Positions 28,201 through 36,428 of a DNA stretch of 64,000 bases are shown in pieces. How positions within the stretch are numbered: the first letter of the stretch is position 1; each line of letters opens with the position of its first letter. The position numbers and the translations under genes were made by a program. The stretch comes from an uncultured Clostridia bacterium (lineage in GTDB: Bacteria > Bacillota > Clostridia > TANB77 > CAG-508): assembly GCA_934122155.1 (NCBI GenBank), contig CAKOVX010000002.1, positions 118,815 through 182,814 on the forward strand. The letters run 5' to 3'. The notes under the pieces were generated by a model. The model was not told where the DNA came from. It searched no databases and saw only the letters and a program-made list of their open reading frames with translations.

Positions 28201-30241
28201 ACATATTTATTTTTTCGTTTTTTGATGCTGCAAATCTGTCTAATTCAAGGTCAACATTAATAATTATATTTGCACCTTTTGCAATTATATTATCTTTTGT
28301 AATGTTGTCTGCTGAGAAGTATTTTGTTTGTTCACCTTGTAATTCAACAACAATAACTTGTTTACCATTTTGTGTATTTACTGAATAGTTTTTAATTTTT
28401 AGTTCATCTTCTAGTAAAAGGTCAATGTCTTTTATTGTTGCCTTTTTTATTTGGCTTGGTAATTGAATTTCTATTGTTGGGTTTTTATATAATGCATTAT
28501 TTGCATTTAAAGTATTTAATACTGCTCTTAATTCGATATTGTTTTTTTCTACAACTGTACTTAAGTTTGTTTTATTTACTGATAATTCAGCAGTAGTTAT
28601 TGGCTCTCTAAAGTTTACTTTTATTGATTTTGTTGTATTTGTATTTTCTGCATTTCCTTTAACTTCTGCTATTAAGCTTTTAAAATTGTTAAATTGATTT
28701 TTACTATAATCAATATTTGTTTTTATTGCTTTTTCTATATCAATTTCTATTGTTCCTTCTGAAATTGGTTTGCTTGTAGTAATAGTTAATTGGTTGTTAT
28801 TTTGGTTGCTAATATCTAATACATAATATTCATCTGATACTTGTGTGTCTTTATTAATTGTTGCTATTTTTTCATTATTAATATTATTGTATATTTCTAT
28901 GCTTCCATCTTCACCAAGAATTTTTTGGAACATTTTTTGATTTATTTTTATATTTTTATTATATGCATAGTTGTTGCCTGCAACTGTTGTAGCATTTTTA
29001 GTGTCTGTTGATGTTGCAAAGCTATCTATTTCTTGAACAAATTTTACGTTTTCTGTTAATTCTGCATTATTTATTTGTGCGACATAACGTACTGCATATG
29101 CTGTTTCTTTTTTGTTATTGTCATTAGCTGAATAGTTTGCATATATTTGGCCTTTGTTTATATATTGTACAGATAATATAGAAAAGTCTGTGATAGTTCC
29201 TTTTGCTTCATTTTCATTCATTTCTATTGTGCTATTATTTGTTACTGCTGAATTTGATCCATATAGTTCTATTTTACTTTCAGCTGTTGTTTTTGTATTT
29301 AGGCCATTTGCTTTTACATAATCATATATTTCTCTTCCATCAAAAATTAAGTTAACTAAATATTCATCTTGCACATTTTTTAGCCATGATATTTGGTTTT
29401 GATTGTTTGATGTGTTAATTGTTACTTTTCCACTTGTAGTGTCATATGTGTAATTTTGAGAGTTAAAGTTTATATCATTTGTTTCTCCATTTGTTGCTTT
29501 TGTTTGATTTGCAACAACATTAACTGATGTTGGTTTTACACCGTTTATTTCCGGTACTTGTATATCAATTTGTGTGTTTTTGATTGGTAGTTTGCTCTCT
29601 TTTACTCCAGATTTTATTTTTGCTTGTAATAAAACCCCATATTTTTCGTTTACACTATATGGTACATATTTAGTTAGTTCAGTTTCTAATGTGCTTTCTG
29701 CTGTTCCATTCCATAAAAGTTTATTTGTAACATCTTTTGAAATTGTTTTTTCTTTTCCATTACCATCAATGTATTTTGCATTGAATTTTGTAATTGTTTC
29801 TTTTTCAAAGTTGTTTATTGAAACTTGGTCAGAATTTAATATACTAATTGGAATTTCAATTGTTACATCAGAACCACTATTAATTTTGTTTAATATGATT
29901 TTATTTTCTTTGGTGTCAACACTTTGAACACTTTCGTTTTTAATTTCTTCGCTTATTTTAAAGTTAACATTTTCAAAGCTAATGGTTGCATTTTCTATGT
30001 ATCCAGCGTTTTTAACTTTAATGTTTGCAAATAGTGTTGCAGAGTTATTTATTTCTTCTGTTTTGCTATGTGCTCCACCTTCAAAATATGTATTAAATTC
30101 TACATTTGAATTTTGCGTTTTAGAATTTTGTGAAGAAATTTCACTTTCTGATAATGCATATGCTATTGGTGTGCATACATTTGCGCTCATCATAAATATA
30201 AGTAATAATACTGCTGTTAGTTTTGTTAATAATTTGTTCAT
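25223..30241 (-). CDS. Giant surface protein with DUF11-like repeats and one SdrD B-like domain
   Basis: A 1672-residue exported protein. The signal peptide (residues 1-29) ends ...TPIAYA. The long Asn/Thr/Ser/Lys-rich body carries repeated beta-sandwich modules of the DUF11/conserved-repeat type (for example LPENVTLVAYNETNGEFDN followed by IKAGQTVNIEYEL). An SdrD B-like domain spans ~1334-1465 (GTAWVDSNKNGEREENEELL...GTYEFSNLRADEYLVVFLY), then another DUF11-like module (~1470-1630) and a C-terminal membrane helix with KKRVLK. No LPxTG motif is present, so it is probably held by the helix itself. It is the first gene of the operon with the thioester adhesin; the pair probably acts together as extended surface fibres or stalks. 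Confidence 0.87.
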   Translation of the reverse strand: MNKLLTKLTAVLLLIFMMSANVCTPIAYALSESEISSQNSKTQNSNVEFNTYFEGGAHSKTEEINNSATLFANIKVKNAGYIENATISFENVNFKISEEIKNESVQSVDTKENKIILNKINSGSDVTIEIPISILNSDQVSINNFEKETITKFNAKYIDGNGKEKTISKDVTNKLLWNGTAESTLETELTKYVPYSVNEKYGVLLQAKIKSGVKESKLPIKNTQIDIQVPEINGVKPTSVNVVANQTKATNGETNDINFNSQNYTYDTTSGKVTINTSNNQNQISWLKNVQDEYLVNLIFDGREIYDYVKANGLNTKTTAESKIELYGSNSAVTNNSTIEMNENEAKGTITDFSILSVQYINKGQIYANYSANDNNKKETAYAVRYVAQINNAELTENVKFVQEIDSFATSTDTKNATTVAGNNYAYNKNIKINQKMFQKILGEDGSIEIYNNINNEKIATINKDTQVSDEYYVLDISNQNNNQLTITTSKPISEGTIEIDIEKAIKTNIDYSKNQFNNFKSLIAEVKGNAENTNTTKSIKVNFREPITTAELSVNKTNLSTVVEKNNIELRAVLNTLNANNALYKNPTIEIQLPSQIKKATIKDIDLLLEDELKIKNYSVNTQNGKQVIVVELQGEQTKYFSADNITKDNIIAKGANIIINVDLELDRFAASKNEKINMYYTNQNSNLFEETAQLKTRATNTRGLTATDVNIVAPTEVTTTNQISGYDSTGSTKTNLEDSILDVMIPVNSAKREATITGTITNNDESNIANVFILGRLPFAGNQKIDDTIDLESTFDMPLQSNITVSGIESSKVKIYYSTNGEATKDLINSENNWTETPTDLTKVKSYLIALGGDITKGTQITFSYKAEIPANLVYDNSSSFGYKVYYDSKTETATIGTTKTAGFIRLYTGETANVTAEITTNMNQKDNQYFIGNNLTSRFFATIKNTSKMDAENVKVKVNLPENVTLVAYNETNGEFDNLNNPITISSIKAGQTVNIEYELQPDIKKKADFNREKKVSVEVSAENMQAPVNSNEIKFVVTDSDFEKLTNKVSTIESAVYSSNTEVEYQISIKPGQKINNVKVHIPLPTSSEIKSAYWDAFNSVEAKVTRTAEEAIIELDSMDNTATNTLYFNFILKDVVAKYSTKIYVEADGIEKQYSNERYIYMQSSGISGEQLKTNKVYVKEQEEFEYKFNINTTGGAQNNIVFKDQLPDGVQFKNGSVTIECTDLPNYEGTEHIKYDKSSNTVTITINTLPTQAKISITLKVAGTLNADEKNGRQVTNKATVQSLQTPVIELNSVSNYIEYVSSAHTNPNTGEAEDPNNPDNPNQNNRYKITGTAWVDSNKNGEREENEELLSGVNVMLIYKNNSAVVKDVDTGERKVTTTAANGTYEFSNLRADEYLVVFLYDSGKYSITEYQKKDVGESYNSDAINTQVTLEGKITNAGVTDTIKLSNGNARDIDIGLYVAEKFDLKLDKYISKITLTTPTIGTKVNEYANSQLEKIEVLKQNIGKSNIIVEYKIVVTNEGQVPGYVKKVIDYLPTDAKFNTEINKNWYKADNNKTVFNASLAETEIKPGESKEVTLVLSYNITDKNIGTIINNNAEIYESYNKLGLSDIDSKEANMLEQEDDMSKADIILSVATGRIMLNIGIIIAVVAMLVVGIYEIKKRVLK

Positions 30242-30276
30242 AGTTTCCTCCCTAAAAAAATATTACATCATACTTT

Positions 30277-30305
30277 ATTATACTGTATTTTAGTTCATTT
30301 TTCAA
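30277..30305 (-). promoter_or_regulatory. Sigma-A promoter for the adhesin operon
   Basis: On the minus strand, TTGAAA (30305-30300) and TATAAT (30282-30277) are separated by 17 bp and lie 36 nt before the start codon. A second candidate further upstream has TTGAAA (30398-30393) and TACAAT (30376-30371) at 16 bp. Confidence 0.7.
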
Positions 30306-30410
30306 TGTTTTTTAGATTTTTTGATGACTTTTTTTGTAATTTTTTTATATTTTTATACTTATACATATATATTGTACCATTTTTCGACTATTTTTCAACA
30401 GTAGATAGCT

Positions 30411-30439
30411 GGTAAAAGTGGTAAATACTGCCTTTTACC
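30411..30439. other. Hairpin in the divergent promoter region
   Basis: GGTAAAAG and CTTTTACC form an 8-bp inverted repeat with a 13-nt loop that itself carries another copy of GGTAAA. It lies upstream of both the adhesin promoters and the promoter of the small-protein operon, so it may be a regulator site for either. Confidence 0.35.
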
Positions 30440-30453
30440 TTACGGAACTTTAG

Positions 30454-30527
30454 TTGACGTTTATAATATTAAATTTATATTACAATAAGAGTTATTCACA
30501 CTTTTTAATGTGTGACATATAATATTA
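30454..30527 (+). promoter_or_regulatory. Promoter region of the small-protein operon
   Basis: Two alternatives are visible. A sigma-A-like pair has TTGACG (30454-30459) and TATATT (30476-30481) 16 bp apart. Downstream, CATATAATATTA (30516-30527) fits the CATAnnnTA -10 element of mother-cell sigma-K/E promoters and is preceded by the inverted repeat TCACAC/GTGTGA (30496-30515). The second would put the operon under sporulation control; this is inference from motif only. Confidence 0.4.
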
Positions 30528-30563
30528 TAGTTTTAAAAACATATATTGTATTGAGGTGATTAC

Positions 30564-30722
30564 ATGGATAATAAAATAGATATGGCTCAACTTATGAATA
30601 TGCTTTCTAAAATGGATAAAAAAGAGTTAGATTCCAATCTTTCAAAAGTTAGCAAAATGCTTAATTCTAAAGAGGCAGACAATATTATAAATCAAATTAA
30701 AAAAAATAATAATATTGGCTAA
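30564..30722 (+). CDS. Small protein of unknown function, first gene of the small-protein operon
   Basis: A 52-residue Met/Asn/Lys-rich helical peptide (MDNKIDMAQLMNMLSKMDKK...). The ATG follows TTGAGGTGATTAC, an acceptable ribosome binding site, and its stop codon TAA overlaps the GGAGG region of the next gene. I do not recognise it. Its tight coupling to two further small genes and codon use like theirs argue that it is real. Confidence 0.6.
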   Translation: MDNKIDMAQLMNMLSKMDKKELDSNLSKVSKMLNSKEADNIINQIKKNNNIG

Positions 30723-30733
30723 TGGAGGGTATT

Positions 30734-31126
30734 ATGAGTGAAGATATGTCAGAAATTTTTCAGAAGATGAATGAGATGTTAAAAAATAATGAAATTCCAG
30801 ATTCTATAAAAAATATGATGAATAACATAAATGCTAATGGCACTGGCATGTCTTCAAGTGATTCTTCTAGGGAACAGCAAACTTCAAGTGAAAGTTCTTC
30901 AGATATGCCTAATTTTGATATGGCAACTATGTTAAAAATGAAGTCTGTTATTGATAATATGAATAAAACGCAAAATGACCCAAGGGCTAATTTATTAAAG
31001 TCGTTAAAGCCTTATTTAAAACCTAGTAGAAAAGAAAAAGTAGATCAATACATAAAATTATTCAGCATGGGTAAAGCTTTTGAGGCTTTAAACCCTTTAG
31101 GTGGTGAAAAAAAGAATGATGTATAA
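30734..31126 (+). CDS. Conserved clostridial small protein, unknown function
   Basis: A 130-residue soluble protein: an acidic Met-rich N-terminus, a Ser/Gln-rich linker (~40-65), and a C-terminal helical block with DPRANLLKSLKPYLKPSRKEKVDQYIKL. From memory, the motif pattern D-R-LL-KPYL-R-KVD occurs in unnamed small proteins of many spore-forming Firmicutes; I cannot assign a function. The start at 30734 is set by GGAGGG just upstream; an ATG 12 nt earlier overlaps the preceding stop. The 3' end overlaps the next gene by 11 nt. Confidence 0.75.
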   Translation: MSEDMSEIFQKMNEMLKNNEIPDSIKNMMNNINANGTGMSSSDSSREQQTSSESSSDMPNFDMATMLKMKSVIDNMNKTQNDPRANLLKSLKPYLKPSRKEKVDQYIKLFSMGKAFEALNPLGGEKKNDV

Positions 31127-31499
31127 TTACCCGTTTTTTAGTTTTCCTTATTTTAGAAGAGTATCACCTGTTCAGCCTATGTATTACAACAAGCCTATTT
31201 ATAAAGCAAATAAAAATCCCTATGATTATTCATCAAAGGGACATAATGTTAATTCAGATAATATAAAAAAGCAGCCTAAACCAAATGCATCTAATTCTAA
31301 ACCGTCTTACGGCTTGAGCTTTTTAAGTGATTTTTTGCATCAAACTGACCGTGAAGAAGATGAAAGTTATTTTGATTTATTTGGTTTAAAATTATATAAT
31401 GATGATCTTTTACTTATTGGATTAATTTTCTTTTTATATAAAGAAGATGTAAAAGATCAGTATTTGTTTATTGCACTTATATTACTATTATTAAGTTAG
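31116..31499 (+). CDS. Small protein with hydrophobic C-terminus, unknown function
   Basis: A 127-residue protein. The N-terminus is Tyr/Pro/Phe-rich (YNYPFFSFPYFRRVSPVQ), the middle is polar and Asn/Lys-rich, and the last ~35 residues have two leucine/isoleucine-rich segments (DDLLLIGLIFFLY and YLFIALILLLLS). It is co-transcribed with the two preceding small genes. I choose the ATG at 31116, with AGGTGG upstream; a GTG at 31101 is possible. Its last 9 bases overlap the end of convergent minC. The Tyr/Pro-rich head recalls spore coat proteins, which is only suggestive. Confidence 0.7.
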   Translation: MMYNYPFFSFPYFRRVSPVQPMYYNKPIYKANKNPYDYSSKGHNVNSDNIKKQPKPNASNSKPSYGLSFLSDFLHQTDREEDESYFDLFGLKLYNDDLLLIGLIFFLYKEDVKDQYLFIALILLLLS

Positions 31500-31886
31500 T
31501 ACAATATCATTGCCTTCAACATATGCATATGTTTTTATTTCTCTTTCTTCTTCTGAGCTTTCTTGTTTTTCAATTTCTTTTACAATATCTGCAATACGTA
31601 TTTGTGCAGATTCAATAGAGGCTGCTGCTATTATAGCCTCTTTGTTTCCTTTTGCACCAGCATGGGCCATGCCTCTTAATATACCTAATATTACTACATT
31701 GTCTTCTGCAAGCACTTCTGCTCCTGCATTTACATCTCCTAATATTACTAAGCTTCCCTCAAATTCCATTTTTTGACCTGAACGAATTGAGCCTTTATAG
31801 AATTTAGTTTCTGAGGTTGCTATCTCTTTTTTAAAGCTTTTTTTAATTCCATGTAAACCTAATTCATTTACTTCTTCTTTTTCCAT
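31491..31886 (-). CDS. minC: MinC-like septum site protein, C-terminal domain
   Basis: 131 residues, matching the beta-helical C-terminal MinC domain that binds MinD and FtsZ: FYKGSIRSGQKMEFEGSLVILGDVNAGAEV, then NVVILGILRGMAHAGAKGN and ASIESAQIRIAD. Usual MinC proteins exceed 200 residues because of a separate N-terminal inhibitory domain, which is reduced here to ~25 residues. It is the last gene of the mreB-mreC-mreD-pbp2 operon. No minD follows, although minD and minE commonly do. Confidence 0.88.
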   Translation of the reverse strand: MEKEEVNELGLHGIKKSFKKEIATSETKFYKGSIRSGQKMEFEGSLVILGDVNAGAEVLAEDNVVILGILRGMAHAGAKGNKEAIIAAASIESAQIRIADIVKEIEKQESSEEEREIKTYAYVEGNDIVLT

Positions 31887-31907
31887 TTTTTACTCCTTAT
31901 ATAATAA

Positions 31908-33995
31908 TTAATTATTAATTTGTGTAGAAGGAATTGCATTAATATCTTCATTAACATTTTTAGCATTCATTCCTAAATACTCTTTTATAATAGTTTTAGC
32001 TGTATCTCCTACATTTCCTCCAGAGCCAGCATTTTCAATTAATACTACAACAGCAATTTCAGGGTCATCATATGGTGCAAAACCAGCAAACCATCCATTT
32101 ACCTGATTTTTTATTCCTGTTTCAGCTGAACCTGTTTTTCCTCCAATGTCTACATCTAAATCTGAAAATACATAATATGCTGTTCCACCAGTTTCGCTTG
32201 TAACACCTTTCATTCCCTTTAATATTGCATCAAGATTTTCTTTTTTTATATTTAAGTCTTCAACTTTTTGTATGTTAGTAATTCCAAGCTTTTCATTTAT
32301 TTTGCTTTCATACTCTTCTTTTGGTATTTTATTTCCATTAGTGTCTGTAATAGATTTTATTAAAGTTACATCTACTGATTTGCCTCCATTAGCTAGCATA
32401 CTTACATACCTTGCTATTTGAATTGGAGTATAATTATTATAACTTTGCCCGATAACCGCTGATAGTGTGTCTCCTAATTGCCATTGTTGTTTGTATGTGT
32501 CTTCACAATATTTTTTTAAGTCGACTATTCCTTCTGCTTCTCCTGATAATTCAATTCCGGTTTTTATCCCAAGACCATAAGATTTGGCATATTTAATTAC
32601 AGGCTCTATTCCCATTCTGTACCCTAACTCATAAAAGAAATAGTTACAAGATTTTTTGATTGCTCCTGTTACATTTAAGTATCCATGTCCATAATGTCTA
32701 TCTGTATAAATCCAACATGCAGGTTTATGCCCTCTTGGGTATATACCTGTGTCATTTATTGTTGTTTGAGTTGTTATTACTTTTTCTTCTAATGCTGCTG
32801 TTGCCACAACCATTTTAAATACAGAACCTGGTGCATAAGCTCCAGAGATTGCCCAGTTATAGCAATTTTTGCCCTTATTATATTCGTTTAGTTTAGTCTG
32901 GCTTATTCCTGATACAAATAGTTCTGGTTCATAGTCAGGGTAGCTTGCCAAGGCTAAAATTTCTCCAGTCTTTATATTCATTACAATTGCTGCACCTGTT
33001 TTAGCATTGTGTTTTTCTCCATATGCTCCACTTGCTATTTTTTTAATATTCTCAGCCAATGCTTTCTCAGTTACTCTTTGTAAATTAGAATCAATTGTTA
33101 GTGCAACGTTATTACCAGCAACCGCTTCTTGTGAAATGTACTCTTCCGTAATAGTTCCATCAACCGACATATCAACTTGTCTAGTTCCATCTTTGCCTTT
33201 TAAATACTCTTCTAGTGTATATTGTATACCTGTTTTTCCTATTGTATCATTCATATCGTATTTTTCTTTGTTTGCATTATATTCTTCTGGTGAAATTGAA
33301 CTAACATAGCCTAAAATATGTGATGCTAAACTTCCATATGGATATGTAACTACTGGTACTGTTACAACTGCTGTTCCTGGAAAACTACTGCTTTGTTCTT
33401 TTATTTGGTTTGCACTTAAATAGCTAATATTATTTGATATAATTACAGGTTTGATATTGCTATACCCATTTCTAGAAATCTCATATCTAACTGCCATAAT
33501 TTTCCTTGCTTTTTCTGGGTCGTCTTGCTTTATATCATATTTTTTCTTTAAAAAATTAAATGCTTCTTCTGCTGTTGCATTTTCATCTATTCCATATTCC
33601 TTTTTCCATGCTTTTTGAGTTTCTTCATCTTTTGCTGTAAAAGCATATGGGTTTACTGTAATTGGCAAATTATCATTATATGTGTCTTTATTTTTTTCTA
33701 GTAATACTATCAAATTATATATTACATTATTAAAAACTTCATTATCAATTTTTGTTTTATATAGTTCTAAGCTAAAACCAGTTTTGGTGGTTACTAATTT
33801 ATTTCCAGAACTATCTGTTATATTGCCTCTTGCCGCTTTTACTGTTGACTCTCTTGTTAGCCTAGTATTTGAAGTCTCTCTATATTCACTTCCTTTTATT
33901 ATTTGCAAGTTAAAAAGCTGAATTAACAAAATAACACCAACTATGTATGTTATTATTATTATTATGTTATACCTTAAGTTTTTGGATTTTTCCAA
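31908..33995 (-). CDS. mrdA: Penicillin-binding protein 2 (elongasome transpeptidase)
   Basis: A 695-residue class B PBP that cross-links peptidoglycan during elongation with MreBCD. One N-terminal membrane helix (~10-30) is followed by the dimerisation/pedestal region. The transpeptidase domain has the active-site SVFK (in GAYAPGSVFKMVVATAALEE), the SCN triad (KKSCNYFFYELGYRMG) and KTG (GGKTGSAETG). It follows mreD by 10 nt in the conserved operon. Confidence 0.95.
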   Translation of the reverse strand: MEKSKNLRYNIIIIITYIVGVILLIQLFNLQIIKGSEYRETSNTRLTRESTVKAARGNITDSSGNKLVTTKTGFSLELYKTKIDNEVFNNVIYNLIVLLEKNKDTYNDNLPITVNPYAFTAKDEETQKAWKKEYGIDENATAEEAFNFLKKKYDIKQDDPEKARKIMAVRYEISRNGYSNIKPVIISNNISYLSANQIKEQSSSFPGTAVVTVPVVTYPYGSLASHILGYVSSISPEEYNANKEKYDMNDTIGKTGIQYTLEEYLKGKDGTRQVDMSVDGTITEEYISQEAVAGNNVALTIDSNLQRVTEKALAENIKKIASGAYGEKHNAKTGAAIVMNIKTGEILALASYPDYEPELFVSGISQTKLNEYNKGKNCYNWAISGAYAPGSVFKMVVATAALEEKVITTQTTINDTGIYPRGHKPACWIYTDRHYGHGYLNVTGAIKKSCNYFFYELGYRMGIEPVIKYAKSYGLGIKTGIELSGEAEGIVDLKKYCEDTYKQQWQLGDTLSAVIGQSYNNYTPIQIARYVSMLANGGKSVDVTLIKSITDTNGNKIPKEEYESKINEKLGITNIQKVEDLNIKKENLDAILKGMKGVTSETGGTAYYVFSDLDVDIGGKTGSAETGIKNQVNGWFAGFAPYDDPEIAVVVLIENAGSGGNVGDTAKTIIKEYLGMNAKNVNEDINAIPSTQINN

Positions 33996-34005
33996 CTTTT
34001 CCTCC

Positions 34006-34542
34006 TTAATAATAATATCTTGATAATATTTTTTTATTTTTAAATATGTCTTCTAGTTTATTTCCTGCATTTTGTATAAGTGGATATAATATTATTGTTA
34101 GAATAATGTTATATATTATTTCAATTAATAATATTTTTATAAATGGCACAAACTCAAATATTGCTTCTGATTTTATTATTTTAAATATGTAATAGCCTGA
34201 TTCAAAAAATATAGTTCCTACTATTACTACCATCATTAACATTATTCTACTGTCTTTTGAAAAGTTTTTGTCTAAATATCCTGCAATCAAGCCAATTACT
34301 GCTAATAAAAATGCTGAAATTCCTATTGTTTGTCCTAGTAAGAAGTCTAAAACTACTCCAAATATAATTCCTAATATAAAACCAACCTTTTTTCCAGCAA
34401 ACAGACCTATAAATAATATTAGTATTACAAATAAGTTTGGCATTATTCCGCTTATTGTAAACCATGTAAAAAAATTAGCTTGCAAAAAATATATTACAAA
34501 AAATGCAATTATTAGGCTTATTATTGCTATTGCTTTTTTCAT
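34006..34542 (-). CDS. mreD: Rod shape-determining protein MreD
   Basis: A 178-residue integral membrane protein with about five hydrophobic segments and the family pattern of an N-terminal LQANFFTWF, a central LFAGKKVGFILGIIFGVVLDFLLG and SAFLLAVIGLIAGYL. It is part of the elongasome membrane complex, placed between mreC and pbp2. Confidence 0.92.
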   Translation of the reverse strand: MKKAIAIISLIIAFFVIYFLQANFFTWFTISGIMPNLFVILILFIGLFAGKKVGFILGIIFGVVLDFLLGQTIGISAFLLAVIGLIAGYLDKNFSKDSRIMLMMVVIVGTIFFESGYYIFKIIKSEAIFEFVPFIKILLIEIIYNIILTIILYPLIQNAGNKLEDIFKNKKILSRYYY

Positions 34543-34565
34543 ATTTTCCCTTTCTTGATTTTTGA

Positions 34566-35384
34566 CTACTCATTAGTAATAACTAATACTGTTTGTAATT
34601 TTGAGAAATCAACTGCTGTTTCTATATATGCATAACGGTCTATATTGTTTTTTGTATTAATAACTTGTTTGATTGTTCCAATGTGTATGCCTTTAGGATA
34701 AATTCCACCTAAACCAGATGTTTCTACGCTGTCATTTTCTAGTAGTGTAGCTTCTGTTGGTATATATGAAGCCTTTAGTATTGAGTTGCCCTCTAAAGTT
34801 CCTGTTGCAATAATGGCTTCTTTAGATGTGCTGATAGTGCTACTTACAGATGTAGAGCTATCTATAATAGTTTGTACTTTTGAAGTATTTTCTGTTGTTG
34901 CTATTACATAACCTACTAAACCTTTGTCTGCAATTACTGTCATGTTTGGTTTTATTCCATTTTTACTTCCTACATTTATTACTAAAGTTTTTTCATAATT
35001 ATTTATATTTTTATTTATAATATATGCAGGTAGTGTTTGGTATTCTAGATATTTGTCTTTTAAATTAACATATTCTTTTAGTGTTTCATTTTCTGATTTT
35101 ATAATTTCAAGTTCTCTTAAAGATTGTTCTAGTTCACTATTTTTCTTTTTTAGCTCGTCATTTTCGGCTTGCAAATTTTTTACATCTGTAAAAAAGCTAT
35201 CATTTCCCTCTATTTTATTTTTTAAGTAAGTTAGTCCATTTTGAATTGGCATTACAATACTGCTAAAAATATTTTCTATAAATGTCATTTTATTTAAGTC
35301 TGTATTAGATAATATAACAATAATTATTAGTACAATTACTGTTATTATAATACCAATGATTCCTGTTTTTTTATTTTTATACAT
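34566..35384 (-). CDS. mreC: Rod shape-determining protein MreC
   Basis: A 272-residue membrane-anchored elongasome scaffold. An N-terminal helix (~9-26) and a coiled coil (~60-105, LQAENDELKKKNSELEQSLRELE) precede the beta-rich extracytoplasmic domain, with the conserved VGSKNGIKPNMTVIADKGLVGYV segment and a late GLGGIYPKGIHIGTI. It is 15 nt downstream of mreB. Confidence 0.95.
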   Translation of the reverse strand: MYKNKKTGIIGIIITVIVLIIIVILSNTDLNKMTFIENIFSSIVMPIQNGLTYLKNKIEGNDSFFTDVKNLQAENDELKKKNSELEQSLRELEIIKSENETLKEYVNLKDKYLEYQTLPAYIINKNINNYEKTLVINVGSKNGIKPNMTVIADKGLVGYVIATTENTSKVQTIIDSSTSVSSTISTSKEAIIATGTLEGNSILKASYIPTEATLLENDSVETSGLGGIYPKGIHIGTIKQVINTKNNIDRYAYIETAVDFSKLQTVLVITNE

Positions 35385-35399
35385 TACTACCTCTCAAAA

Positions 35400-36428
35400 T
35401 TATCTTCTTCTAGAGCTATTTAACACTGTTCTTAATTTTTCTAAATCTTCTAAAGTTTTTTCTGCACCTTTTGCTACACATTCTAATGGGTGGTCTGCTA
35501 CATATACTGGCATTTCTGTTCTTTCTGCTAATAAGCTGTCAAAATTTCTAATTAATGCTCCTCCACCTGTTAATACTATTCCTCTTTCCATAATGTCTGA
35601 TGCAAGCTCTGGTGGTGTTTTTTCTAGAGTTTGTTTTATAATATCAACTATTTTTTCAATTGAGTCTTTCATTGCTTCTTGCACTTGTGTTGATGTTATA
35701 TTCATTACTTCTGGAAGCCCATTGCTTAAGTTTCTTCCTCTAATTTCCATACTTTCTTCTGTTAATAATGGTTTTGCACAACCAATATTTATTTTTATTT
35801 GCTCAGCTGTTGTTTCTCCTATTGCTAGGTTCATTTCTCTTTTTACATAGTTAACAATATCTTCATTTAGTTCATCTCCAGCAACTCTTAATGAATTGCT
35901 AATTACAATTCCACCTAATGAAACAACTGCAACTTCTGTTGTTCCTCCTCCAATGTCTACTACAATGTTTCCGTTTGGTTCTGCAACTTCTAAGTTTGCA
36001 CCAATTGCAGCTGCCATTGGTTCTTCAATTATATATACTTCTTTAGCTCCTGCTTGCATTACAGACTCTTCTACCGCTCTTTCTTCTACTTCTGTGATTC
36101 CTGATGGAACCCCTACTACAACTCTTGGTCTGCCTGCATTATATCTTTGGCATACTTTTTGTAACATAGATTTAAGCATAAGTTGTGTTGCAGTAAAATC
36201 TGCAATTACTCCATCTTTTAATGGTCTAATTGCAATAATATCATTAGGTGTTCTTCCTAACATTTCTTTTGCTTCTGACCCAGTTGCTAAAATTGTGCCT
36301 TTGTTTTTGTCTATTGCAACTACTGATGGTTCATTTAATACTATTCCTTTTCCTTTTATTGTAATTATAATATTAGCTGTACCTAAGTCTACTCCTATGT
36401 CTTTTGAGTTCCATCCCATTAATTTCAT
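35400..36428 (-). CDS. mreB: Rod shape-determining actin homologue MreB
   Basis: A 342-residue bacterial actin. Phosphate-1 IGVDLGTANIIITIKGKGIVLNEPSVVAID, phosphate-2 VVDIGGGTTEVAVVSLGGIV and the adenosine motif GIVLTGGGALIRNFD are complete. It polymerises along the membrane to guide lateral wall synthesis. Its ATG overlaps the end of radC by 4 nt, so translation is probably coupled. Confidence 0.97.
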   Translation of the reverse strand: MKLMGWNSKDIGVDLGTANIIITIKGKGIVLNEPSVVAIDKNKGTILATGSEAKEMLGRTPNDIIAIRPLKDGVIADFTATQLMLKSMLQKVCQRYNAGRPRVVVGVPSGITEVEERAVEESVMQAGAKEVYIIEEPMAAAIGANLEVAEPNGNIVVDIGGGTTEVAVVSLGGIVISNSLRVAGDELNEDIVNYVKREMNLAIGETTAEQIKINIGCAKPLLTEESMEIRGRNLSNGLPEVMNITSTQVQEAMKDSIEKIVDIIKQTLEKTPPELASDIMERGIVLTGGGALIRNFDSLLAERTEMPVYVADHPLECVAKGAEKTLEDLEKLRTVLNSSRRR

